From Diplosphaera chodatii (Eukaryota; Chlorophyta; Trebouxiophyceae; Prasiolales; Stichococcaceae), in contig JAALGY010000028.1 of assembly GCA_032358165.1 (NCBI GenBank), positions 682,001 to 746,000 on the forward strand: a stretch of 64,000 bases of DNA, given 5' to 3'. Within the stretch, counting starts at the first letter, position 1, and every line of letters starts with the position of its first letter. This document shows positions 22,204-34,608 of this stretch, one piece after another. The notes beneath the pieces are model-generated. The model was not told the DNA's origin and ran no database searches. It saw nothing but the letters and a program-made list of their open reading frames with translations. The translations under genes and the position numbers were made by a program.

Positions 22204-24642
22204 ATGCCAATGAAGCACTCGCCTTCGGGGAATCACATCAAGGATGCGGCAGCGCAGGAGCTAGAGAACACGGATCCTGAGACGCTCAGCTCATGGATAC
22301 TCACACAGCAGCACTTGCGTGCGCCGGAGGCGAAGGGAAACCTCACGCAATTGCTCACTTCCATCGCAGTTGGATGCAAATTTGTGGCATCCGCGGTCCG
22401 CAAGGTAATGATTCAGTGCCCGATGGACTACCTCGCAATACTTTGGTCCACGGACGCGAGGCATGTGCCGGCAGCTTTGCGAGCTCACATTCGGTCGCTT
22501 CCCTGACCGATTGGATACCATGTTGCTGCACATGACACCACAGTCGATGATCGAAACCTGCATGCACTGCCATCTCGTGCAGGCTGGGTTGGCAGGCATG
22601 CTGGGCATGGCGGGCAGCGCAAATGTGCAGGGCGAGGATCAGAAGAAGTTGGATATCCTGGCCAATGATGTGTTCATCAGCCTGCTCACGGTGAGATGAT
22701 ATGCTGCAGCGCAAGTGCATGCGTGGGCGGCATGCATGCGTGGGCGGCATGCATGCGCCGGATGTGAGTCGTGGCATGCGTGACGCTGCACAGCACTGTC
22801 ACTTCATGCTTTGTGTCCTGCAGCGGTCAAACCAGTGCGCGTTGCTCATCTCGGAGGAGAACGACGACCCAATCGTCATCTCGGAGGAGCACCGCGGCGG
22901 ATACTGTGTGACGTTCGATCCGCTGGATGGCAGCTCCAATATCGACTGCGGCGTTTCGATAGGCACCATCTTTGGCATCTACAAGGCCAGAGCTGGCGAT
23001 GTGTCTGATGTGCTACGGGTGAGACGAGTCTCAGTTCTCAGTCGACTTCAACATGACTGAGAAGTAAGCCGATTCAGTTGGGGCCAGACGCCTTGCATGC
23101 ATTACGCGCGCGAGGACATGGCCTTATGTGCTGCAATAGGTCATCTTCTTACAACATGATCCTGACTTAGTTAGGCACAGGAACCACCTGCTTGTAGTGC
23201 GGATCGCCGTCCGTGTAGCCAGACGCTGACAGCACGAGCATCGGTCTTAAGGTTGTGATGACGGATGTCCTGCCTCTTCTCACTGCAGCCTGGCAAGGAG
23301 ATGGTGGCGGCAGGGTACTGCATGTACGGATCTTCCTGCTGCCTGGTGCTGTCCGTCGGCCAGGATGTGTCCTGCTTCACGCTGGACCCCTCCATGGGCG
23401 AGTTCATCCTGACGACGCCCAAGGTGCAGCTGCGCTTTCATATGTGTCCTTGTCGTTTCATGCTGAGCAAAGTTGCTTCGACCGCAGTATGCTTGTTGTA
23501 AATTGGGCTTCTCATGTAAAGTGCCAAAGCGCAGGCCTTCAACTCTTTCCCACTGTGTGCAGATGCATGTGCCGCCAGTTGGCAAGATCTACTCTGTCAA
23601 CGAGGGCAATGCACAGCACTGGAACGCACCCACAAAAGAGTGCGTATTCTTTAGCACTCTTGCTGTGCCCTCCATATGGCACACATCGCCCGATGTCATA
23701 TCAAACTCAAAGCACGCATGCATAGTCGTGCCGCTCACGTGCATGGTGCTTGCCCTGCAGCTATGTGGAGGAGTGCAAATTCCCCCAGGAGGGAAAGAAG
23801 CCAAAGTCGCTTCGCTACGTGGGCAGGTGTCCATGTTCATGCAGCGGCATGCATGTTTCATATCTGCTTGCAGTGTCTGTCAGTCACACGACTTGGAGTC
23901 CTTTGCCACCGTGCCATTGGTGCTCTGCAGCATGGTGGCAGATGTGCACCGGACGATTCTGTGTAAGTGGACAAGGGCCCAGCCATTGATGTTCGGTGAC
24001 GTTGTTCGTTTTTGTCAGTGCACAGCCATGTCGCAAGCTGTGGCGTCTGACTCTCGTTGCCGTGCTTGTCAAAGATGGCGGCAGCTTCCTGTACCCAGCT
24101 GATGCGAAGAGCAAGAGCGGCAAGCTGCGCCTGCTGTATGAGGTGTGCCACTGCACTGGAGCTGTGCTGCAGTCATGAATGGCACATGTTGGCATATTGT
24201 CCACTGTCCAGCCTGCTACCCATTTGGTGACATATATTAGTGTAATCTGCAGGGCAACCCCATGGCTTATATCACCCAGGTCAGTTGCCTCTATATGGTA
24301 GTGATTAATGCTGGTAGCTTGTGTGCCTTCAATGCGACGCCGTTGCATCTGGGAGACCTCAGCAAATCGTGTGATGTGCAGAATGCTGGGGGTTTGGCGG
24401 TCAGCGGCACGACGCCAGTGCTGGACCTGCAGCCGAAGGACATCCACGAGCGCTGTCCAATGCAAGTACCTCCCCTTGCTTGAACCCACTGGTACTGAGT
24501 CTGCTGAATGTGTTTGTATATTTGGGAGGGTGACATACGTCCATCCTGACATGATCGAATTGCACCCTGCAGTTTTCTTGGGAGCAAGGCAGATGTGGAG
24601 CGCATTCTGGAACTCCACAAGAAGCACAACATGAGCGACTGA
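22204..24642 (+). CDS. Fructose-1,6-bisphosphatase, cytosolic-type, spliced
   Basis: Hydrolyses fructose 1,6-bisphosphate to fructose 6-phosphate in gluconeogenesis and sucrose synthesis. Start ATG at 22204 ([20 protein letters not shown]). Exons: [55 protein letters not shown] with the signature [42 protein letters not shown]; a [17 protein letters not shown] exon; [69 protein letters not shown]; and [19 protein letters not shown], ending at 24642. Between [14 protein letters not shown] and [10 protein letters not shown] there is no redox loop with regulatory cysteines, as in cytosolic enzymes. The residue before NAGG, normally a metal-binding Glu, is Gln. There is no obvious transit peptide. 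Confidence 0.92.
22718..22756. repeat. 17-bp tandem repeat, about 2.3 copies, in bisphosphatase intron
   Basis: CATGCGTGGGCGGCATG is repeated head to tail at 22718-22734 and 22735-22751, with a partial third copy. It lies in an intron. The unit is itself partly palindromic through GCATGC. Confidence 0.9.
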
Positions 24643-25405
24643 GAATGCGCCTTGAAGGTTATAACATATAAGCACCATACTTGGCTGGGCTACGGTATAT
24701 AGTAGGTCAGCGAGAAGCAGGTAGGACCTAAAGCACCAAGTTACAGTGACGAACTGCAGCGGGAAAGCAACAGATGGTACTGATATTCATGCTGGCCGAT
24801 CTGTTTGTGCACATGCACTATTGAAGGAGCATTTTTGGGACCGGCGGCATTGAAGTTGCTCAGTTCCCCCGTGATGTGCCAGGTCGCCAGCACAGTTGAT
24901 GCCATGTGGCTTGCCAAGGAAACTCCAATCTGGAATAATAAGGCAGTGCGACTCGGCCATGCATGTTGTCTTGGCACAGTCTCAACAGCTGGAGCCAGGG
25001 TGACCGGTAAACCCTGCCGAAGGTGCAGTTGACCAGGCGAGCAACGCTGCTGCTGCGTGGTGCTTTGAACGCTGATCATCTAGCAACATCTTCCATCTTG
25101 CAGCACGAGGGACTGTCATCTGCACGTCTTGACAAAGGCATCCGCTGCAGCTGTGGTGAGACTAAAAACCGCATCGCCGTCGTCAACACTGCAGGTCAGG
25201 GGTGCAGAGGTTCCGGCATTCATGTTACCGCATCTCAGGACTACTTAGCTGTCGAATGTCAGGTCTGAAGTGCTTAACCTGTGCGCAAGGGCCGTGCACC
25301 TGCGAACAAGCCGCGCGCGACTAACCTCCGACATCCGGCGTGCAGGTTGTTGGGGCCGAACGGCAGCCCCGCGGGCATCTTGGGCGTCGATCCCGGCCTG
25401 ATAAG
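24643..25405. other. Spacer before secreted-protein gene
   Basis: About 0.76 kb between genes in the same orientation. Open frames such as 25023-25268 have no recognisable domain. It presumably holds the bisphosphatase 3' UTR and the next promoter. Confidence 0.45.
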
Positions 25406-27685
25406 ATGACTCCTCTGTGGTCATGGGCGCTGGTGGTCGTGTTGGCCTTCGCTTGCGCCGGCCCAGCATCAGCTGCACCACCAGGCGTGCCATTGTCAAG
25501 TTGAACCCGATGGGGAGTCACAAAACATGTTGCGTTTTGATCTAAGGTATACAATGATTTCTTGTGGGAATCAGGTGCGTTCATGACGCCGCCGGCGGCG
25601 AAGACGGTGCAGCCGGCGGCTGCGCTGCCCAGCATTGCGCCCGAGGCCGCCAAAGTCCCGGTGCTGCGGTCGCCTCCCATCGTAGACACGCGCACCACGT
25701 ACGTGTAGATTTTGATTAGAAGGACCGATGTGTCACACTTCATCGTGCCTGGTGGGCGATTGGTGAAGTTGCACTGACTGCAGAGTTGTGGAGTCTGCGG
25801 CCGACGCGCCGACGCCGCCAGCACCCCTGCCGCCGACCTCACAGTGCTCCTGCGACACCACATCCTACTCGGTGAAATGCATTTCATGAACTCCAGCGTC
25901 CCATCGCACCTGCGTTCCTGGTATTCTCTCCCTTGCAATGGAGCATCTGGTGCAGGAAGCCTGATTCCTTCTCCCGTGACTCCTCGCCACAGGAGCAGCG
26001 CTCGGCCAACGCCAGCTTCATAAACACCACCATTGGCGACCCTCGGCTGCTGAACTCGTCGACGGACCCTACATGGACGTCGCTGTATGTTGTGCCGAGC
26101 ATCCTGGTGCCCAACAATACCCTCGACTTTGTGTTCTTCCAGGTACATGTAGACGATGCATCATATGGTCTTGTGCACCACGCAAGTGTGCTTTTCGTGA
26201 CGTGGTCTATATCGGATCTGCTCGACCTGGGTAGGCTGAATACAGGGCTGACGGTACTGCTATTGTGCCACATGCAGGCACAGATCAACTTCAGCCACCC
26301 AGTGCAGTACATCAACAGCGCGCAGATCCGGTTGTACACCAATGCGCTGAGCAGCGTGCTGCAGTCTGTGGCGCCGGAGCTGTCTGAGATCTCGGCACCC
26401 ACCTGCACCGGTGGCTTCGTGCTGCCCGCACCTCCCTTCTCGCCTGAGCCCGATGCCACTATTACATCCGTGTATGAGGTGAGCAAGTGCATCATGTGTG
26501 AACTGTGTAAACTGCGGCAGCACATTGGTACAGCAGCACGATGTAGTTTAGGTGCAATGCATGTGCAGCACTTGCACCCATGCGTACTGTGCTGTGCAGA
26601 CGGCAGACTGTCAGACGCTTGTGATCCGTGGGTTTGCTCCGCTGCTTGCGCCGCTGGCCACCAACTCCACACAACTGGTGTGATCTGCAACCCCGCCATC
26701 ACCGCATTATGTCAGTATCCAGCAGCATGTTGGCCAGCAACCGGCATGCAGTGGCTGTGACATGGGTGATACCTGCAGGAGTGGTCTGTGTGCTGGACCA
26801 TGCAGGTGCTGGACTTGAGCTCGTCAAGCGTGGTGGACGCCTGCGGTGAGCGCTTCCCTGGCAGCTCAATCACCACCAACATCCGCAGCCGGTGTGCTGC
26901 TTGTGGGTGTTATGCTGTGCAGTTGAGGTCGGAATAGGCGCGCTGTACATAATGCAAGCGCTGCAGCACCACGAAAGACAGCAGGTTTTCATGAACACTG
27001 TGCTCAGGCATCATGATCCCCAACTGCAGGCAGGTTGCGGAGCTGTATGCGCTGGGGCTGGCATACACGCCACGCCTTGGGCCCACCACCGACGCGGCCG
27101 TGACGAAGATGGCGGCCGTCTTCACGCAGGTGCAGGCCTGCCAACACAGGCAGTGTACTCTGCATGTCTCAGCCCAGCTGTCTGCATATGCGCGTCTATT
27201 GCTGTCGCTATCTGTCATGTGTGATGTAACGATGTCCAGTTTCCCCGACATGTGGACGCTTGTCACGGTGCTGTGCACACATGCAGGCGGTGCCAGACAT
27301 CGCATCGAGCTTCTTCGCGGTGTCTGGCCCCAAGCGGTCCAGCGTCTCCAGGGTGCGCCTGGTCCCGGGCAGCCAGTCCTACTATGCCTTCAGCGTGACG
27401 GTCTCGGACGGCTACTATGGCACCGTCAATGTCACCATGACACAGGCAAGGCATGACACACTCTGTCGACGACAAATTCGGCGTCCGGACAGCTGTGGAA
27501 TGGTTGTAGAATCTTTCCCTCTGTCCATATGCTGACGGGCATTGTGCAATGCCGAGCGCAACGCACCCGAGTACATTGAGTGCTGACTTGAGCAACTGGA
27601 TGTGCAGGAGGCAGCCGCGCAACTACTGCACACCAACAGCACCATCCCCTTCGTCTCGTTCCAGAAACTTGCAGTGCAGTGTTGA
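25406..27685 (+). CDS. Unrecognised secreted protein with signal peptide, spliced
   Basis: I do not recognise a family. The product starts MTPLWSWALVVVLAFACAGP, a textbook signal peptide (hydrophobic core, small residues at the cleavage region). A short Pro/Ala-rich segment follows (about 25575-25710, then VVESAADAPTPPAPLPPTSQ with a CSC motif). The body has exons at about 25970-26143, 26281-26479, 26603-26680, 26806-26890, 27035-27128, 27286-27445 and 27608-27685. Asn-X-Ser/Thr sites (NAS, NTT, NSS, NNT, NVT) and paired cysteines fit a glycosylated extracellular or cell-wall protein. It ends PFVSFQKLAVQC with no membrane anchor or GPI signal. The last intron uses a GC donor, and the first probably does too. 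Good phase from 26281 to the stop supports a single gene. Confidence 0.6.
25485..25574 (+). other. Probable GC-AG intron in secreted-protein gene
   Basis: Donor CACCAG|GCGTGC, acceptor AATCAG|GTGCGT. Joining gives SAAPPG then AFMTPPAAKTVQP in frame, while reading through meets a stop. Less certain than the others because the family is unknown. Confidence 0.45.
27446..27607 (+). other. GC-AG intron, last intron of secreted-protein gene
   Basis: Donor ACACAG|GCAAGG matches the usual GC-donor consensus; acceptor GTGCAG|GAGGCA. Both are phase 0 and give NVTMTQEAAAQLLHTNST then the stop. 162 bases. Confidence 0.65.
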
Positions 27686-28113
27686 GCAGTCACACAGCAG
27701 CTGGAGTATGAGAGGGGATAGATGTATGCCAGTTGCTTCTGCCAGAACCATCAGCATTACCATATGTGCAATGCAATGAGCATGGGTGGAAGTACGAGGT
27801 ATGGCCACTTCCGCCACCACGAAGAGCCGCATGGCAACGCTGGAAGGATCCTCTGCCACATGGCGGCATTGCGGAGATGCGTGATGACAGCAGAACAGGT
27901 TGATGCACACTGGCCTTGCAGGCGGCTTGTGGTGCGACTTTGCTGCTCATGATTACCATTAGACACAGGACCTGTTGTCCTTGCACAGCAAGTAGTCAAT
28001 GCAGCAAGACGTTTGGTTGATGACGCCGCTGCAGCGCTTGCAGTGGTATACAGTTGGGTAACTAGGGCACTCCTCCAGATACACTGCACTCCGACCCGGC
28101 AGACGAGAGAAGC
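27686..28113. other. Spacer between convergent genes
   Basis: About 0.43 kb between the secreted-protein stop and the elongation factor 2 stop. No coding or repeat signal that I can support. Confidence 0.5.
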
Positions 28114-31100
28114 TTACAGCTTGTCCTCATACTCTGCACGACAGGAAGTTGCACCAGAGTCAGCCTTCGCATCAGCAGTGTGTAGGTGATCTGCAGTCAG
28201 TCGCAGGCAATGACAGAAAGTCTATGAGATGGGAGCATTGGAGACATGCCTGTGATCGCGTTCGGCTGCGGCTTCAGGCCCTTCCGCTTGCGCACGTCAA
28301 GCATGATGACATTGGCTGGGGAGTCGTCCTACAGCAGGCAGAGCAAAGCGGATGAGTATGCTCCTGCTGGCAACGTCCAAGGTAGCACGGGTTCATGCAA
28401 GCTTCCAATGACAATACTGTGACACACACCTTCAGTGGGTCGTATGTCATCTGCTCCCAGTGATCGAACACGCTGTGAGCAGAAACAAACCGGGGTCACT
28501 GTCGGGGCCATGCATAGGACGGCAGCACATGTGGCAGCGGACAAGCATGCCACCCTGTCCACTTCACATGCTACAGGCTGCAGAGCATACAGACGCCAGA
28601 GCAGCAGCGCGGAGGGGCGCGCACCACTGCGGGAACGCCTGCCCGGCTGTGGCGGCGCGCAGCGTGCCGGTGAAGCCGAAGGACTCCACGACCGGCAGGT
28701 ACGCCTGCGGCAGAGTATGGACTTACAATTTCAGAGAGTGGATGGGCACCTTGTCCGACACAATCATGACGGGAAGAACAGCACGCCATCAGCAACCAGT
28801 CATCAGCTCCACTGAAAGGCGTGACACGTGCACAAAATTTGTGCCGGCACCTTCAGGTTGAAGATGGGGGTGCCGGGGCGCTGCGCCTCCTCGAACACCA
28901 GGCCGCGCTTCTGGTTGAGCACCGAGTACACGCCGCCCAGCGCCTGCTCCGGGCACTGCACATGCACGAAACGAGGTGGTGTCAGCACCAGCGCGCTCGC
29001 AGCCACGCGTTGCAGTGGGAATGACGACGCGAAAGGCACCTGGTCTGGCGCAGCATCAAACGGGCAACTTGCAGGTCAGCAAGCCCTGGGCACCATTCTG
29101 CTGTCGTGCACGCTTCAAGTGGAACTGCAAACAAATGATGTGACACATGGCTTCGGGGCATGGTCGCAGGAGCGCACCTGGATCTCGACCAGGTACACGG
29201 GCTCGCACAGGCGGGGCTGCGAGGCGAGCACGGTGGCGTACAGGGCGCGGCGGCAGGTGGGGATGATCTGGCCGCCGCCGCGGTGGATGGCGTCGGCGTG
29301 CAGCACCACATCGTTGATCTGCGGCAGACCAGGCGTCGATATCAGTGAAGTCAGCTGATGTTAACAGTCTTGACAGCGTCACATCGGATGGTTGAGCCTG
29401 CACCACTGACACTCGTCTGCATAGCTGCACCCGCTTGAAAACCCTGCCTACGGTGTAGCAGTGTGCAAGATGACGGTGACTGTTCGTGACACGCTTCATC
29501 CTGTACACTGACATAACATAAGTGCCTATGCATGGTCACACACCTCGAAGACGACGCCGCGCATGTTCTCCTCGCACAGCACGCCCTCCTTGGACGCCCA
29601 CTGGAAGGCGGCCACGCACGAGTCCTTGATCTCGTTCAGGTACTGCACACCCTTGGAGATGTCGGTGAACAGGTTGGGGCCGATGGTGTCGGGGCCAAAG
29701 GCCCAGATCTTCTTGGCCAGATCCTGCAGCGTAGGAGCCGTGTAGAGGGTGACGTCACATACTCTTCAGGCTGCAGACTGCTTCTCAGACTGCATTGTCG
29801 GTGGGAACACATAGCGATGTAGGCCAGCCTCATCCACCACGCTGACAGCGGCATATGCTAGCTGCTGCTGCCGCTGTGCGTCTGAACGACAGCCAATGCA
29901 TTGGCAAGAGGTGTACGCATCCCCTCCTGCCAGCAGAAGTAAGAGTGAGCTGGAAGCAGGGGCAGCACCTTGTCCCAGCCGAAGTCGTCGGTGAGGACCT
30001 TGCCGCGCGTCTTGGGGTCGTCGCGCGGGCCCACCTTGCCCTCGTCAATGGCCTCCGCCAGGCCGTCCTCCATAGGCCGCGCCGTCAGGTACAGCCTGGG
30101 ACCGAGCACAACGGGCAACATCAGGACATGAGTGTGAGATAGGCAGTGCACATGCATGGCGCTCCAGCACTTCGACAAACCAGGAAGCAACCCTCCCAGA
30201 TTTGTTGACATCCTTAGCAACTGCAATAGAGCCGCACCTGTTGTGCTTGTTGGGCGACTTGGACATGCACACGTGGTCCGCCTTGTCACCGATCGTCTCA
30301 CGGAAGGACACCACCGGGTCGGAGATGCGGATCTCGGCACCGCCCATGAAGTCCTCCTGCAGATTGACGATGCGTGAGATGTTAGCATAGCCCAATACTG
30401 TCAGCATTGCTGCCTGTGGTCGACTGGTCGGATGTGTTAAACGAACAAGCTTTGAATGATATGCCAAAGCCGTAAGGCACGGCAGAGCACCGCGCTGTTG
30501 CTCCAGAGGTGTATGACAGGAAGTTTGCTGCCCGATGCACAGCTGTTCTTGATGTACAGCAGGACCCCACCTGCAGATCCTTCAGGCAAATCTCCAGGTG
30601 CAGCTCGCCGGCGCCGGCGACGATGTGCTCGCCGGTCTCCTCGATGGAAATCTGGACCATGGGGTCCGACTTGGACAGCCGCTTGAGGCCCTCCACCAGC
30701 TTGGGCAGGTCCTGCGCGTGCTGCAGGTACAGGAAACAACAAGAGGGTCAGTGACTGCTACAAGAACGAGCAGCATACGGCGCTTTGCACCAATGAAAGA
30801 TGGCAGCTCTGGTGAATGCACGCAATGTAAAACACAAGTCTGTGTGACACGAGTTCACACTCTGCAACTGGACCAATACTACTATTATGCATGGTAAACG
30901 TGTCATCTGCAGCAGACTGACCTTGGTCTCGACAGCCACACGCACGACGGGCGACACAGAGAACTTCATGGCCTTGATGGTGTGCGCATCCTCGGCCTTC
31001 TCGTCAGACAGCGTCGCGTTCTTCGTGATGAACTGGTCCAGGCCCACCATTGCCACCTGTGCACATGGGGAACTGCAGTTGGGAGCAGATGCTTGGCAGG

Positions 31101-34100
31101 CAGACGGCAGACGCATCCGAGGTGTGGTGCGACTGCAAACAGATGGCTCCAGCTCAGATGCGCATCTGCGCATTGCAAAAGGAATGACAAAACAAGACAG
31201 GAAGACGGGACCCACCGTGTTACCGCACGGCACGTTCTCGACGGCCTCCTGCTTCCGGCCCATGCAGAGCACTGTCCGCTGCACGGTCTGCAGCACCAAG
31301 ATGGCAGCTCCTCAGACACTATTGTCGTCAGACAGGGTCAAGGCACCACACTTGATGCAGCAACTGCACACATGAGACCGATTACAAAGTGCGAACATAC
31401 CTTGACGTACAGGTCCTTCTTGCTGCCTGGCACATAGTTGGGGCCCATGATGCGGACCTGCAGACGAGCAGGATGTTGGTCGACAACATGCAAACACATT
31501 GCTCACAACCACAGAGGCACTGCTCACAGCACCGTTGCTCCCAGAAGAGCACAGCCAAACTTCTCAGGACTAGCAGTTCACCTTCATGCCGGCGGCGATG
31601 GTGCCAGAGAACACACGGCCGAAAGCGAAGAAACGGCCTTTGTCGGCGGCGGGAATCATCTTCGAGACATACACCATCAGAGGGCCGGAGGCATCACAGT
31701 TGCGGATGGCCGCAGCGTACTGGTCGTCCATCGGGCCCTGGGGAAGAACGCGGTGTCAGGTGCCAGGATGCACATGTAGGTGGATAGCAGTTGAGAGGAT
31801 GGACAGAACGAGGTGGCATCCAAACTGCGATTGCGTACTGCATGATGTCCCTGTGAGATGTGTGCAGTCGCACCTCGTACAGGGTCTCGCAACGGTACTT
31901 CTGGGCAATTGCCGGGGACGGCAAGTGCCAGATCATCATCTCCAGCAGCGCCTCGCTGGCCGGCAGCCACGCCTGCATGATGCGCTTCATCAGCGGCTTG
32001 CCCACCTGCACGCAACCGGCCAGATGGTCAGCACTCGCTCTGGTGTGCCGATCGAGCCACGCACTGTCAGGGGCGGCAAGTTTCTTGCAGCCAGTGGGTA
32101 TAGGACGACGCATGTTCGCCCAGGCTACACGACAGGTCACTGCAGTGTGGGCAGTCTGGTCAGAGGCAGCAGCGGCTCACCAGGTCCTTGTCCTCGGACT
32201 TCAGCTTGCCGGTGACGCCCAGCGAGTCTGTCAGCTTCCACAGCTTGACGCGGTCGTCCGCCATGCAGCACTCGATCAGCGTCTTGATCGGCGAGTACAC
32301 GAACTGCACGAAGCCACGCCTGCGCAGCAAACGAGCACAGCCTCATGAACTAGTGCACTGCGTGTCACCGGACACATGAAGCGAAAGCAAGTTGTCGCAC
32401 AGGTGTGCACACTTCGCATGCAAGTGCAAGAATCTCTGCTCACTGGCAGGTGTCGGTGCCAGTGTGCTTCTTGGTCCACTTCTTCGTCTTGGGGTCGAAG
32501 AAGTTGTCACCCCACAGGCGCTCCATCATCTTGTCCTCAGCCACGCCAAACTGCAGTTTCCGGGCAAGGTGTGTCACGAGGACTTCCAGCGTGGTGCCCT
32601 CTGAGATGGCCCTGCAGATGATCATGTGTGTATGTGCTGATTGATTTGGGCACAACAACCCACCTTCTTAGCGTACAGCTTGGCGAACACCGTGAGCGTG
32701 AACGCCCAGCCGTGCAGGCCAGCTGAGAAGCACACTGTGCCCTTGTCCGGGTACACTGCAGCCAGCCAGACAGCAAGGTCGACCACATGGCCATTACACC
32801 CGCCCTTTGACAAGCTGAAGTCAAGCGCCACGATGCAGATATGGCGTGAGGGCATTGAACACACCAGCAGTATCGCCCAGCTTCTCATCGGCATAGGTGG
32901 CCATGATCACATTGGCCGACTCGACCACGCGGCGGAAGTTGAGGAACGCCTCCTCGCCGTCCTGCATCAGCTCCAGGAAACACCGGTCCAGCCTGCAAGC
33001 ATGGCACAGCGGTGAGCACCCAGACACACCCTGCATGAGCCACGGGCGCAAGGTGTGCTGCGAGATAGCAGCGTGCAACAAAAGATGCAAAAGGAGATCA
33101 TCATGACACTGTACAGCAGGCTACCAATGCGGTCGGGCAGACGGTCAAGCAACATCTGCAGAGATGATCAGCTGAAGGAAGTGGTGGCGCACTTGTTGAC
33201 GGTGAGCACGGGGCGGATGCGCTCGCCGAGCGCCTGGCGCAGCACCGTCTCGGTCTGCACGCAGACGCCCTCGATGACGTCGACCACGACAAGGGCGCCA
33301 TCGGTAATGCGCAGCGCGGCTGTGACCTCCGATGAGAAGTCGACGTGGCCCGGGGAGTCGATCAGGTTGATCAGGTAGTCGTTGCCCTGCGGCAGTGCAT
33401 AACCTGTTTACACCTAGTGGCCAGTCATTGTACTGCCTTGCAGCCGGGCTGAAAGCTGCAGCCTTGCCATTGCTGTGTTATACTACGCCAAAGCGCAGGG
33501 CACCAGTGACACGATGCAACAGGCGCAGGGTGCAATCGACCAGCAGCAAGCTGCTCAACACCCACCTGGCGCTCGACCTTCAGGTCCTTCAGCGCCTCCT
33601 CAGACATCTGGTAGTACAGGGAGATGCCGGTGGACTTGATGGTGATGCCGCGGTCCTGCTCGTCCTGCCGCGTGTCTGTCAGACGGGCGTCGCCGGCCTG
33701 AAGGTGCACAGCTTTCCTCAAGATGCTGTCAATGTCATGGTACCGTTTACAAAAACTTGAGTGTACCATGTGCAGATGGGCTCGGCAGCCATTGTTGAGA
33801 GGTCAGATGACTGCAGGCTACAGCGTACCTGCTCCATGGCAATGATACCAGCAGCCGCCACCAGGGAATCTGTCAGCGTGGACTTGCCTGCGCGCACAAG
33901 GCATCGTCATCACGCACAGGGTGCAGAGGCACACACCACCACTCCATTGCTGCAGTAGTTGCCAGTACATGCATGACGACTCACCGTGGTCGACATGGGC
34001 AATGACGGACATGTTCCGGATGTTCTTCTGCTTGTCCATGAGCACGCGCAGCTCATCGATGGTGAACTTCACCTGCGCACGCGCAACAATCATGTTGAAC

Positions 34101-34608
34101 AAGCTGCACCAGCTGCACTCTCAGCGGCGAGAGCATTGAGATGGGACAAGCTGGGCACCGCTATACCCCTCTGTCGCGGCTGGCAGCAACTATGGTGGCC
34201 GGGCTCATCGACCGCGAAGACAACGGCCTGGAGACCTCGGAAATGCGTCATGTTGATCCGCCGCAGCAAGCTGTGGCGCGACTTGCCGCTGCCATGGCAC
34301 GGCCTTATCAACTGACAACATCACACCCAAGTGGGATGCTGTCGATGGTGCCGGCAAGCTCGGCAGAGCACCAAACCATTGACAAGCACGTCAGGATGGA
34401 GGTGTGCACTTCCGGACGAAAACACGGCAGTTCTGACACATGCTGTTGTGCCAGGGTCACGATGCAAGGCAGGCGTTGGATGATGCATGCTATCAGAGGC
34501 GCGCAGCCAACGCAGCGGCCACGTAAGAGGCCCGCATGATACACAACGTTCAGACAGGGCCTCGTACGGCCAATAGCGCCTCGCATAGATGCCCCCAGCA
34601 CGCACCAT
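28114..34608 (-). CDS. EEF2: Translation elongation factor 2 (eEF2), about 24 exons
   Basis: GTPase that translocates tRNA and mRNA on cytosolic ribosomes. In order: [20 protein letters not shown] with AHVDHG (G1) completed by [14 protein letters not shown] in the next exon; [35 protein letters not shown] (G3); NK|LD split over an intron (G4); [87 protein letters not shown]; and [16 protein letters not shown], where the His is the diphthamide site. The C-terminus is [23 protein letters not shown] and EYEDKL (stop 28116-28114). As in many plants, the exon beginning GTGAAGTTCACC (34072) seems to follow an intron directly after the ATG. I propose ATG 34608-34606, followed by GTGCGT, but the one near 34379 is an alternative. 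The penultimate region needs a GC-AG intron. Confidence 0.95.
28134..28249 (-). other. GC-AG intron, last intron of eEF2
   Basis: Donor ATCACAG|GCATGT, acceptor TGCAG|AGTATG on the minus strand. Phase 1 joining makes GAG and yields NAITEYEDKL-stop, the expected eEF2 end; reading through does not. 116 bases. Confidence 0.85.

Noticed and set aside
23020..23280. Search for a redox regulatory loop exon of plastid fructose bisphosphatase
   Set aside because: No Cys-rich exon between splice sites. The flanking exons join in the short form typical of cytosolic enzymes.
28571..29311. Arg/Ser/Cys-rich minus-strand frames overlapping eEF2 exons
   Set aside because: They are alternative frames of eEF2 exons; the eEF2 frame carries the conserved residues.
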